From: Deltaproteobacteria bacterium | GTDB taxonomy: Bacteria; SAR324; NAC60-12 | Length of the DNA: 42,218 bases | Assembly (NCBI GenBank): GCA_002683785.1 | Contig: NYUB01000015.1 | Span: forward strand, 11,107-53,324 | Direction: 5' to 3' | Shown here: positions 33,899 to 42,218 of the stretch, piece by piece | Layout: the number at the start of each line of letters is the position of its first letter | How positions within the stretch are numbered: the stretch's first letter is position 1 | The notes under the pieces: generated by a model | What the model saw: only the letters and a program-made list of their open reading frames with translations | What the model was told of the DNA's origin: nothing | The model's database searches: none | Translations under genes and position numbers: made by a program

Positions 33899-36800
33899 TC
33901 AGTTGCTCAGGGAAACGGTCATGTCAACCGTTTCGACAATGAAAAGCAAGTCTCCTACATTAACGGTCTGGCGATCTTCTGCAATCACCCGGGTGACACG
34001 GTAGTGTTGATTCTGGGGATAAATCATCTGCCCGTCACCACTCTTGAAATGGGCCAGATTGATTTCTGAAAAGACCTTCATTGATTCCAGCAGGCATATC
34101 GGATGATCGATATCAATCACCTGTCCTTCACGTACAAAGGGTTCCTCTTCCGGTGAAGGACTCAAATAAAAGCCTCCCATCTGGGGTGAAATCACCTTGA
34201 TTTCATTCGTTTCCTCTACAACCAGTTCTTCTTGGCTCAAGCCATTGCCAGAATCACCAGAATCATTTTCGACTCGGGATTTCAATTCATTGGCATCAAT
34301 TCGTTTAAGAAATTCTTTCAGAAAACCGGTATCGAAACGTCCTTTGAGAAAATTCTGGTCGTCAAGGATCATGCGACTCAGAGCAAGATTGGTCGAAATC
34401 CCCTCAAGCCGGACACGTCCCAGGTAATCCAACATTCTAGCACAGGCTTCCTTTCTGGAGGAACCCCAGCAGATGATCTGTGCAATCATGCTGTCATAGT
34501 AGGGCGGCACCAAAGAACCCTCTTCCACAGAACTGATAACACGCACATGTGTTTCTTCAGGAAAATGCACCTCACCCACATAACCAGGTTCAGGAATAAA
34601 ACTCAGGCTTCCATCATCCTGAACCTCGACCCGTTCCGCATTGACACGTACTTCTATCGCATGACCGTCAAATCTGACTGGTAGTTGAGCGATGCTTTTG
34701 CCTTGGGCAACAAGAAACTGCTGCTGTACGAGGTCCACTTGGGAGACCATTTCACTCACAGGGTGCTCGACCTGGAGGCGTGTATTCATTTCCATAAAAT
34801 AAACCTGTTTTCCTTTCAGGTCGTATATGAATTCCACTGTTCCTGCACCAACGTAATTGATGTGGTTGATCAATTCCAAAGCGTAATCAAACAGGATTTT
34901 CTGGGTCTTTTTGGGAATATTGAAAACCGATTCTTCAATCAGTTTCTGGTAATCACGCTGAACTGAGCAATCACGAATCCCCAGAAGTTTGGAATTGCCT
35001 TTGATATCACGAAGAACCTGAACTTCTAGATGGCGCATGGAAGTGATAAATTTTTCAAGATAGAGGTCTCCGTTACCGAATGCACTCAAAGCCTCTTGGG
35101 ACATCCTGCTGAATGTTGAAGGAAACCAGTCCGGGTCTTCGACAACTCCGATACCTTTTCCCCCGCCTCCATGTGCTGCTTTGATCAGAACTGGGAAACC
35201 AATTTCCTGTGCAACACTTGCAGCATGAACCGGATCGGTGAGAGCGCCCTCACTTCCTGGAACAACCGGAATATTAAGGCTTTTGGCGGTAGCAATCGCA
35301 TTGGATTTATTCCCCATGCGGTCCATGTTCTCTGCACGAGGACCAATGAAATTAAAACCATGTTCGCGGCAGATACGTGCATATCTAGGGGATTCGGAAA
35401 GGAATCCTATCCCAGGATGAATAGCATCCACTTCCTCCTGTTCTGCGACTCGGATCACACTCATAGCGTTGAGGTAGCTTTCCTGTGGAGTATCTCCCCC
35501 GATGCAGACCAGACGATCATCCTCACCAAGTTGCTTGACAGGTTTGCTTTCCATATCCGGATCAGAGGCAACCAGTATCGTCTGCAATCCTGCTTCTCTT
35601 GCTCCCTGGATCAACCTTGCTGCGGTACAACCCCGGGCATGGATCAGTACTTTGTTGATGTTCTTGGGTCGGAATTTGTCACTACGACTCAGACGTTGGA
35701 CATGCTCCTGAATTGAAAGCCGGTATTCTCCAGCAAGGATCCTGGCAATAACATCCTTTACCTGATGCTGGGCCGTCGGAATTTGAGGATCGATCTCTTT
35801 CAAACGTTCATCCAGATTGTCATCAAACGGATTGGCCACAAGCCCGTCCATGGCCTCATTGTTCGAGGAGAGATAATTGGACAGGGTCGCATGGGCGGGC
35901 AGGTGACTTTCCACCACAAGCTGTCCAGCAAAGGGCATTTGTGTCCCTGAAAGGTAATAGGTACGAACCAGCAGGTGAGTCATGAAACTGGCCTGGGCCC
36001 CTCCGGTGCAATCACGGAATCCGAAACAGATCACTGGCAAATCAAAGTCTTTAATGAAACGAGTCAGTCTGTCATTGATGATTGACATTGAAAACAATGA
36101 ACCCGCCCCCTCTTTGGTCTGCATTCCTGCTGAGGAAACAAACATGATTACCGGAAGTTTCATCCGGGCACATTCATCCAGCAACCTGCATACCTTATCA
36201 CAGCTGGCCATGTCAAAAGCCCCTGCCTGAAATTCAGTATTGCTCACCACTAGACCCACTCGGTATCTCGGATTGCTTCCCGAAATTGTTTCTAAAGAAT
36301 CCGAAGTGGATTGGATTGTGTCTTTTGATCCATTTTCATTTGTCTTGGGAAGGTCCTCTTTAGAAATTTCAAAATGAGCAAGTCCTGTGATCACTCCGCA
36401 GGGCATCCCTCCATTAGACAAAGCACGTTCGATGGCATCTCTAAAACCAGGGAACTGTAAAGGATTGGAAGTGATTCGATCGCCATAGAGTTCTTGAAAA
36501 CCAGTAAAGAATTGATCAATGACCTTGGCTGGGCTAATTGGGTTTCTTTTGTATTCACGAAGCAGATTTTGAATCAACAGGTCCTTGTAGGCCTGATCCA
36601 GTCGATTCCAGAAATCCTTGATACCAATGTTTCGAGGAGTGATCTTCCCGTCAAAACGCCCCTTGCCTTGTTGATCGGTATATAAAGAAGGAAGGAGACC
36701 GGAAAAAAAGTAACGGACTACACCAAACAAGGGAGGACTCATCCTTGGAAACACAACCCTCTTCCAGGTGCTGATGGTGCCCATCACTTCATCACAGTCT

Positions 36801-38536
36801 TTTCGTTCGATGAAACGAACCAACCATTTGAAAAAATGATCTCGAAGCCATTCACTTTCAAATTTGACCGAGCTTTTTTCAAATTCCTTGAGTGCACCGT
36901 CGAAGGCGACCTCAAATAAGTTTTCTACAGATTCCTTTGAAATACGGTTGTTTCCTTTCAATTCTCCCGCAATCCTAGGCAAAGAATCGATCAATTGATT
37001 GTATAATAAGTCGAAGAGGATTATGTTCTGATGGTTTTCAAAGAACACTGGTTGAATTTCAGGGTTTTGCAAAAGATCGAGCAGAACGAGATTTCCAGGA
37101 GGAAGTTCATGTATCTCGTTGCGTTGGAGATGTTCGAAGAGCTCGATCAGGTTTTCTCCGGCATTGTCCTTCCAATGATTGTAGAGATAGATCAGGATTT
37201 CGGTGACAAGGTCTACAATCGATTTTTGATAGTTTTCACGCGGATCTCCCATGAAAAAACGGGTGAATTTGCTCCGTTCCTTGTCTCTGGCATCGTTTGC
37301 AGCCAGAAATGCTTCGAACCGTTTGAAAAGCTTTTCGTTGTAACGAATCTCAAGGGTTGAGGAAACCCAACGTTTAAAATTTTCACGGCGTTCTTCCTCA
37401 CGCCTTTGATGCAAACGCCCCACCGGCGTTTTCCGGGGGCTGAGCCTTGAGTACTGATGAATCGTACGGCTACTGATACGCTGGCGCATTCTAAGAAAAC
37501 GCATAAACCGGTAAACATCACCGAAGATGTTGAGGGTCCCCGTCGGTGGACGATCCGTCAGCCGATTGCTTTCAATCAAAAGTTCCGATGGATCTAGATA
37601 GTGTTCGATGCTGTCACGATAATGCTGAAAGAAAAAATCATGTTCCTTGAGGAAACTCACTGCATCCATCTCCACACTCTCAATACCTGTGATGATGGCA
37701 CGTGCGAGGTTTTTGAGTTGATGAGGTTGGTCGTAGCTGTAGTCGATCACACCATCGAAGTACCCCCGTGATTGCAATTCATAAGCTGACACCCCAATGT
37801 ATTTGGCTGATTCCTGCCAGGAGAGATTGTATTTGCGTGCTATGTTGCTCAGGCCCTTAGGATGAATGGTGTTGAACACACCTTCTCTAACGGAAAGTAG
37901 TAAGTTTGCTGTCGCCAAAGGAATCGCTCCTCCGCTGTAACCTCCTCCAAAGACCACTCCCACCACAGGTAGTTGTAAATTTGCCATCTCGGAAATGAAA
38001 AAGGAGATGCTGTGGGACTGGTTCTGGAGATTTGCCTCGGCATCTGCAGCAGCACCAGGAGTGTCCATAAACGTCACCAAAGGCATCGCGTGGGAGGCGT
38101 AAAATCGCACCATTTCTGCTGCTCTTCGATGATGCTTGGGATACCAAACTCCATTTTGCGATTTATGATTTTGGGCAATGAAACCGAGTCTGCGCTGAAG
38201 CCCGCCAATATCAAACTCACATTCTGCCATGTAAAGAGGCCCTTCGGATTCTTCAAAAATGATTTTTGAGCCAAGTTGTCTGATAACTTCTGGAGAACTA
38301 GGACGCTTTTGGGTCTCAGACGGGGTAATGACACGATGAATGTACCCGTCCACATCCAGTTTTTTGAGCAATTTGATCTGAGCTGCAATATCTTTTGAGG
38401 TCAGCAGGCCTTCTACACCGGACTGATCAAAAATGGCAGATTTCTTTCCATTCTGGAGGGCGAGGTCATGAGACATCGTCTCCGCAGCATGAAAAGCACT
38501 TTGATAGTTCTGGCTACGTTTCCTCGTGTTACTCAT
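33899..38536 (-). CDS. Single-chain acyl-CoA carboxylase, order CTalpha-linker-CTbeta-BC-BCCP
   Basis: A 1545-residue biotin-dependent carboxylase with every catalytic part in one chain; acetyl-CoA to malonyl-CoA is the likely reaction. AccA-like CT-alpha (about 80-290) has FMDTPGA (about 154) and GGGYSGGAIPLA. A helical linker of about 365 residues (300-665) matches nothing I know. AccD-like CT-beta (about 665-930) has SSAGMQTKEG (about 800) and DCTGGAQASF and lacks the bacterial zinc ribbon. Biotin carboxylase (about 958-1400) has HPGIGFLSE, HGGGGKGIGV and EMNTRLQVEHPV. BCCP (about 1445-1535) has MGGFYLSPSP and ESMKV with biotinyl Lys1487. BC oddities: the usual NRGEIA is ARGCTA, and QRRHQK is QRDYQK. 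No clear Shine-Dalgarno precedes the ATG. The start is 68 bases from the divergent cupin gene. Confidence 0.92.
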   Translation of the reverse strand: MSNTRKRSQNYQSAFHAAETMSHDLALQNGKKSAIFDQSGVEGLLTSKDIAAQIKLLKKLDVDGYIHRVITPSETQKRPSSPEVIRQLGSKIIFEESEGPLYMAECEFDIGGLQRRLGFIAQNHKSQNGVWYPKHHRRAAEMVRFYASHAMPLVTFMDTPGAAADAEANLQNQSHSISFFISEMANLQLPVVGVVFGGGYSGGAIPLATANLLLSVREGVFNTIHPKGLSNIARKYNLSWQESAKYIGVSAYELQSRGYFDGVIDYSYDQPHQLKNLARAIITGIESVEMDAVSFLKEHDFFFQHYRDSIEHYLDPSELLIESNRLTDRPPTGTLNIFGDVYRFMRFLRMRQRISSRTIHQYSRLSPRKTPVGRLHQRREEERRENFKRWVSSTLEIRYNEKLFKRFEAFLAANDARDKERSKFTRFFMGDPRENYQKSIVDLVTEILIYLYNHWKDNAGENLIELFEHLQRNEIHELPPGNLVLLDLLQNPEIQPVFFENHQNIILFDLLYNQLIDSLPRIAGELKGNNRISKESVENLFEVAFDGALKEFEKSSVKFESEWLRDHFFKWLVRFIERKDCDEVMGTISTWKRVVFPRMSPPLFGVVRYFFSGLLPSLYTDQQGKGRFDGKITPRNIGIKDFWNRLDQAYKDLLIQNLLREYKRNPISPAKVIDQFFTGFQELYGDRITSNPLQFPGFRDAIERALSNGGMPCGVITGLAHFEISKEDLPKTNENGSKDTIQSTSDSLETISGSNPRYRVGLVVSNTEFQAGAFDMASCDKVCRLLDECARMKLPVIMFVSSAGMQTKEGAGSLFSMSIINDRLTRFIKDFDLPVICFGFRDCTGGAQASFMTHLLVRTYYLSGTQMPFAGQLVVESHLPAHATLSNYLSSNNEAMDGLVANPFDDNLDERLKEIDPQIPTAQHQVKDVIARILAGEYRLSIQEHVQRLSRSDKFRPKNINKVLIHARGCTAARLIQGAREAGLQTILVASDPDMESKPVKQLGEDDRLVCIGGDTPQESYLNAMSVIRVAEQEEVDAIHPGIGFLSESPRYARICREHGFNFIGPRAENMDRMGNKSNAIATAKSLNIPVVPGSEGALTDPVHAASVAQEIGFPVLIKAAHGGGGKGIGVVEDPDWFPSTFSRMSQEALSAFGNGDLYLEKFITSMRHLEVQVLRDIKGNSKLLGIRDCSVQRDYQKLIEESVFNIPKKTQKILFDYALELINHINYVGAGTVEFIYDLKGKQVYFMEMNTRLQVEHPVSEMVSQVDLVQQQFLVAQGKSIAQLPVRFDGHAIEVRVNAERVEVQDDGSLSFIPEPGYVGEVHFPEETHVRVISSVEEGSLVPPYYDSMIAQIICWGSSRKEACARMLDYLGRVRLEGISTNLALSRMILDDQNFLKGRFDTGFLKEFLKRIDANELKSRVENDSGDSGNGLSQEELVVEETNEIKVISPQMGGFYLSPSPEEEPFVREGQVIDIDHPICLLESMKVFSEINLAHFKSGDGQMIYPQNQHYRVTRVIAEDRQTVNVGDLLFIVETVDMTVSLSN

Positions 38537-38604
38537 ACTTGATTTATGTTATTTTTTTTGACACTGAGGCCATTCATTTTCCTTCTATGTAAGAATTTAT
38601 TTTA

Positions 38605-39090
38605 ATGCCTAAACAGCCTGTTTTCATCCATTCCAGCCTGATGGAGCAGTTGGTCCAAGAGGCCCGTATCTCCAAGCGACAAAGGATGAATTACAATTTT
38701 CATCAGCTTGAGGACGCTGCGAACCGGATGCTGAATGCCATCGAACCTGAAAGTTATATACAGCCCCATCGTCATGTCGAACCACCACGTGATGAAGCCT
38801 TCCTGGTATTGCGAGGTCGTGGAGCGATCCTCCTTTTCAATGATGACGGAGTTGTGAAGCATGGTTTCCTGCTTGATTCCGCTAGTGAAAACCTTGGCTT
38901 GGACATTCCTGCCGGTTGGTATCACACCATCGTCTCCCTTGAACGTGGAAGTGTTTTTTACGAAGTCAAAGCTGGTCCTTACGAGCCCACGAAAGCCAAA
39001 GAGTTTGCTACTTGGGCTCCTCCAGAAAATGCTCTAGAGGCTCCTGCCTACCTTGAGAAACTAAAAAAAATGGCCTCACGATTTTATTGA
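38605..39090 (+). CDS. WbuC-family cupin metalloprotein
   Basis: A 161-residue cupin. RMNYNFHQLEDAANRMLNA followed by IQPHRHVEPPRDEAFLVLRG gives the WbuC-type pattern of paired metal-binding histidines and Glu. The strand pair with GAILLFNDDG and DIPAGWYHTIVSLE closes the barrel and supplies a further His. WbuC genes often sit in O-antigen or capsule clusters, but the function is unsettled. This copy stands between the giant carboxylase (divergent, 68 bases) and the TPR lipoprotein (convergent, 7-base overlap). No clear Shine-Dalgarno is visible. Confidence 0.85.
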   Translation: MPKQPVFIHSSLMEQLVQEARISKRQRMNYNFHQLEDAANRMLNAIEPESYIQPHRHVEPPRDEAFLVLRGRGAILLFNDDGVVKHGFLLDSASENLGLDIPAGWYHTIVSLERGSVFYEVKAGPYEPTKAKEFATWAPPENALEAPAYLEKLKKMASRFY

Positions 39091-41030
39091 TTTTGCTCCA
39101 CTCCTTCCAGAACAGTCTGTGGCAGAAATAGCCATTCAGGCCCAACAGTGTTCGACGAGATAGGAAAGAGCAATTGTTCCTCCATTGAAAACATTCGATT
39201 CACCAACATCGGATCGTTGCGTTGATGATATTCACTCATCACTAAACGCATCTGTTCCTTCTTCCCCAATTGTTGCAGAGTCAGTGCCAGGCGATCCAAC
39301 AGCACAAGTTGTATCGCCGGATTTCCCTGAAGACGTTCGTTCTTCTCGAGAGTATTGACCAGCAAATCTTCGTTTTCCTCCCAATTACCGCTGAGCATCA
39401 ATGATGAACTGAGGGATTCGATCAGGAAAAGATGGTCCGGATGGTTTTCAAGCCCCTGGCGGTAGATTTTTTGGGCTTCTAATTCCTTACCCTGATAGAG
39501 ATAGAGATCTCCCACCAACCTATGTGCAAAGCCCCTGCTTTCAGGGTTGTTGAGGTATGGTCTGCTGATTTCTAGAGCTTCCTGCCAAGACTGTTGAGGG
39601 GCCAGAGAAAGTGCGTGGAGGTAAACCACCTCCCAACTTCCGGAAAGTTGATCCAGCAAAGGAGTAGTCAATGCCAGTACAGAACGGTATTTACGCTGAA
39701 GGTAATAAATCCGTGCCAGTGAAAAATCAAGTAGTGGACTTTGGTGGGTGACCCGAGCTTGACTAAGCAACTCTTCCGCATTTTCATAATCACCGCGTGC
39801 TGCAGCCAGACTAGCTCGAAGCTGCAGGACTTCCATTTTTAAAGGATATTTTTCCTGGAGACGAAGCAGACTTTGCTCGACTGAATCAATTTCTCCTTTC
39901 ATGAGGCGGCGACGCAAGGAGAGTAACTGAAAAATTGGTTCCTGAGGATCATTTTCGATCGCCCTCTGCAGGGCCAAATCCCCCTGCAGATAATCTCCCA
40001 TTCTAAACAAAACCGTGGAGCGGAGAAAATGTACCCGACCGAGTCGGGTGTTGATCTCTACCGCCTGATTCAATGTATCCAAAGCCTCTTCCAGTTTCCC
40101 GGAGCGAAGGGAAAGGGAAGCCAATCCGAGCAGGGCATCCACACTGCGAGGGTCCAGTTCCAGAGTTTGAAGGAATTGCTTTTGTGCCGTCTCTAGATCC
40201 CCACGATTGAATTCAAGATAAGCACGAAGGAGGGAAATCTCAGCATTGGTTTTCGTTTGGGATTCCAGCTTTTCAATCAACATTATAGCTTCATCCCACT
40301 GCTGTTGAGAAAAGAGAATTCGGAGCAATTCCAGCTGAAGAGGTTCATAATTGGGATGCTCTCGAATCATTTCCTCAATCAGAGTCCTCGCGTAATAAAA
40401 GCTCCCCTGTGTCGAATAGGCCTGGATTCTCAAAAGCAATGCTTCACGGTTAGAGGGTTCAAGTCGAATCAGTTCATCCAACACCCGGATGGCACTGTCA
40501 TACTCATGCTGACGGAGCTGAAGCCGGGCTAGAAATAACAGTGCCTCAGCGTAATATCGGTCACGCTGCAGGATTTCCTCCAAGACTGCAATGGCCCGGG
40601 AAGTATCACCAATCTGCTCAAAAGTACGTGCCAGGATTAGATAGGCTGAAACCCTTTCGGGATCAAGGTCGGTGGCGGTTCCTAGCTCAGTCAACGCATC
40701 ACTGAAGCGTTGCAATGCATAAAGCACAGTTCCGAGTTGTTCGTAATAGGCAGCATTCAACGGATCCATCCGGGTTGCTAGCCTTGCATGGCGTTCTGCC
40801 GATTCATATTCCTTTTTCAGCAAATAGCCTTTGGACAACCCGTAATGAGCTCCTGCATTGTCTTCTTCCTCACGGATGATTTTTTTCTGTTCGACAATAA
40901 AGGAGTTCACATTTTCCTCGGTCAGCAGAGGAATGTTTTTTTTGCTCTCTGAAAGCCCTCCACAACCTGATATCACCAACAGCAGAGCTATGCCCGGAAG
41001 GAATATTTTTGGGAATTTATGCACTTTCAA
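39084..41030 (-). CDS. TPR-repeat lipoprotein
   Basis: A 648-residue secreted scaffold. The signal peptide (hydrophobic GIALLLVISG) ends in lipobox ISGC, so the protein is lipid-anchored to a membrane. From about residue 55 nearly the whole chain is tetratricopeptide repeats, about 14 to 16 units by eye, with the usual W/L-G-Y/A-F-A-P spacing (for example LATRMDPLNAAYYEQLGTV and FLQTLELDPRSVDALLGLA). Such proteins act as protein-protein scaffolds in outer-membrane assembly, exopolysaccharide export or gliding-type machines. The TTG start overlaps the stop of the upstream lipoprotein gene as TTGA, indicating translational coupling. A GTG two codons later is an alternative. Confidence 0.88.
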   Translation of the reverse strand: MKVHKFPKIFLPGIALLLVISGCGGLSESKKNIPLLTEENVNSFIVEQKKIIREEEDNAGAHYGLSKGYLLKKEYESAERHARLATRMDPLNAAYYEQLGTVLYALQRFSDALTELGTATDLDPERVSAYLILARTFEQIGDTSRAIAVLEEILQRDRYYAEALLFLARLQLRQHEYDSAIRVLDELIRLEPSNREALLLRIQAYSTQGSFYYARTLIEEMIREHPNYEPLQLELLRILFSQQQWDEAIMLIEKLESQTKTNAEISLLRAYLEFNRGDLETAQKQFLQTLELDPRSVDALLGLASLSLRSGKLEEALDTLNQAVEINTRLGRVHFLRSTVLFRMGDYLQGDLALQRAIENDPQEPIFQLLSLRRRLMKGEIDSVEQSLLRLQEKYPLKMEVLQLRASLAAARGDYENAEELLSQARVTHQSPLLDFSLARIYYLQRKYRSVLALTTPLLDQLSGSWEVVYLHALSLAPQQSWQEALEISRPYLNNPESRGFAHRLVGDLYLYQGKELEAQKIYRQGLENHPDHLFLIESLSSSLMLSGNWEENEDLLVNTLEKNERLQGNPAIQLVLLDRLALTLQQLGKKEQMRLVMSEYHQRNDPMLVNRMFSMEEQLLFPISSNTVGPEWLFLPQTVLEGVEQNQ

Positions 41031-42218
41031 TAAGAGAAGGGAGAGATGCCTTTAGAACTCCAATTCTGTTCTGCGATCATCAACCTGGGAAGGGAAATCG
41101 CGGCGGGAGGGCTTGAAGGACCTTCATTGCCCAAACGGTCCACAAGCATTATTTTGAACATTAAAATATCTTCTTTTTTAGTTTCCAAATCAATATAAAA
41201 CAAAGCCTGCTTTGGAAGCACTCCCGGATGGGTATCTGTTTCGTAAATGGGAGGACCGGGGATGCTGATAAGAACATCTCTTTGAAAAAGATAATGATCT
41301 TCCCTCAGTGGCATCCCATTCAAAGGAGTTTCAGGAAGATTCCCGTTATCATCCAGCAGATAAAGATTTGCGCCATAATTACGGGTCCGGTGTATGATTT
41401 CTCCAGGCTGCGGAAATCGCTGATAAAAACTCTCCTGCGGTGTAGGCCAGGAAAAACGTGAGGAAAATCGACGCTGGATGGCTTTTGAGTGATTTTTATC
41501 CTGGCTCAGTTGTGCTTGTCCTGTTTGATCCTCGTTGTTGCTTAATATGGTATTTCCTCCTCCAATTGTTCCTTCTGTTTCAAAATCACCACTTTTCAAT
41601 TGTCGCAGAACCCTTCCAAAATCAAAAACCTCTTCCAAATAAATGCCTGCGTCATCTTTTTCATACCCTGTCGGATCTGGAAAACGTTCCACTTTCAGAG
41701 ATACCGCTTCTGGGAAAACAGGTCTGGGCGGAATCCCCATCATAGCCCTTTGCTGAAGGGGTTCTTCATTTTCATCAAGCCAACTCAACCGAATCTGTCT
41801 GATCATTGGCAATTGAGAATCGGTTATCCCTGGATCGTAAAGAAATAGGCTGGAATCTTCCTTTAAAAACCGGGTCGATGTATATGGAATGAATTCATTT
41901 TTAAACCAGCCATCTTCACAATCTGGGCAGATACGCTGTCCATAATATTCTTCGATGAGCAGTCCTGGAACTGGTTCATTGAAAGATTCAAATGTATTTC
42001 GGGATTTTTTCTCTTGAACTGAATCCGTCTCATGAAAATTGATTGAGTCATTTGCAAAATATTTCCTACCCCCATCAAGAATTTGCCATTGAATTCTTAA
42101 TTGACTGTCTCTGTAGATAAACTGGGGTTCAGAAAAATACTGGGTTGGAGCTTGTTCGGGCATCGGTTCAGGAAGAGTTTTGAACCCACACCCCTGGAAC
42201 AGGAAAAAGACAGAAAAA
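41027..42218 (-). CDS. Lipoprotein, 5' end outside the window
   Basis: The frame has an internal ATG at 42163, but it stays open to the window edge. The extra codons read FSVFFLFQGCGFKTLPEP, the end of a lipoprotein signal peptide with lipobox LFQGC. The true start is therefore beyond 42218 and the visible part is 396 residues. The mature protein is rich in Pro, aromatics and beta-strand patterns, with a CPDC pair (visible residue near 97). I recognise no family. The C-terminal third (YIDLETKKEDILMFKIMLVD, then GNEGPSSP) resembles an extracellular beta-sandwich. It overlaps the TPR lipoprotein start, so the two lipoproteins probably work together at the cell envelope. Confidence 0.72.
   Translation of the reverse strand, partial: FSVFFLFQGCGFKTLPEPMPEQAPTQYFSEPQFIYRDSQLRIQWQILDGGRKYFANDSINFHETDSVQEKKSRNTFESFNEPVPGLLIEEYYGQRICPDCEDGWFKNEFIPYTSTRFLKEDSSLFLYDPGITDSQLPMIRQIRLSWLDENEEPLQQRAMMGIPPRPVFPEAVSLKVERFPDPTGYEKDDAGIYLEEVFDFGRVLRQLKSGDFETEGTIGGGNTILSNNEDQTGQAQLSQDKNHSKAIQRRFSSRFSWPTPQESFYQRFPQPGEIIHRTRNYGANLYLLDDNGNLPETPLNGMPLREDHYLFQRDVLISIPGPPIYETDTHPGVLPKQALFYIDLETKKEDILMFKIMLVDRLGNEGPSSPPAAISLPRLMIAEQNWSSKGISPFSY

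Noticed and set aside
38558-38563. Perfect TTGACA before the cupin gene
   Set aside because: The nearest -10-like hexamer (TATGTA) is 22 bases away, too far for a normal sigma70 promoter.

Overview
The window reads as chromosomal DNA from a Gram-negative, double-membrane bacterium, by eye of moderate GC. The evidence is a LolC/E-type permease, at least three lipoproteins with lipoboxes, a CcmH-type cytochrome c maturation factor, an undecaprenyl-phosphate sugar transferase and the yceD-rpmF-plsX cluster. The fused central-metabolism enzymes suggest a deep-branching proteobacterial or SAR324-like lineage. That placement is an inference I cannot test here. I see no tRNA, rRNA, CRISPR array, transposase or integrase. 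No stretch longer than 300 bases lacks a gene.

Layout. 50-2996 (minus): sugar transferase, lone pseudopilin and a lipoprotein with a barrel-like tail. 3032-4087 (plus): a protein that looks like a HAD domain joined to a kinase-type P-loop domain, both missing key residues. 4084-4575 (minus): ccmH. 4732-11670 (plus): glutaryl-CoA dehydrogenase, an Ldh2-family dehydrogenase, fused isobutyryl-CoA mutase IcmF and an unusual TrpD. 11682-12449 (minus): glycerophosphodiester phosphodiesterase. 12590-14096 (plus): a rhodanese/A-type/Nfu fusion with a good sigma70 promoter, then a small unknown gene. 14110-21157 (minus): rpsD, alaS, lolC, fdxA, yceD, rpmF, plsX. 21386-25515 (plus): imidazolonepropionase-like amidohydrolase, M20D amidohydrolase, DUF3127 protein with an SSB-like tail, Nudix hydrolase, a 53-residue basic protein and a periplasmic rhodanese. 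25574-38536 (minus): three giant enzymes. 38605-39090 (plus): WbuC-type cupin. 39084-42218 (minus): a TPR lipoprotein and a lipoprotein cut by the window edge.

The most striking part is 25.5-38.5 kb. A 1545-residue protein carries all four acyl-CoA carboxylase activities in the order CT-alpha, helical linker, CT-beta, biotin carboxylase, BCCP. The classical multidomain order is BC-BCCP-CT with beta before alpha. After a strong terminator-like hairpin comes a two-gene unit: a roughly 1700-residue 2-oxoacid:ferredoxin oxidoreductase with an extra C-terminal ferredoxin, and a single-chain NfnB-NfnA-like flavoprotein with a novel N-terminal extension. Together they could link 2-oxoacid oxidation (or reductive carboxylation) to NAD(P)H through ferredoxin clusters, with acetyl-CoA passing to malonyl-CoA. 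That coupling is inference from domains and adjacency.

The gcdH-ldh2-icmF block makes sense as acyl-CoA catabolism. GcdH gives crotonyl-CoA and IcmF interconverts isobutyryl- and butyryl-CoA. The rpsD-to-plsX block is housekeeping translation, lipoprotein export and lipid synthesis.
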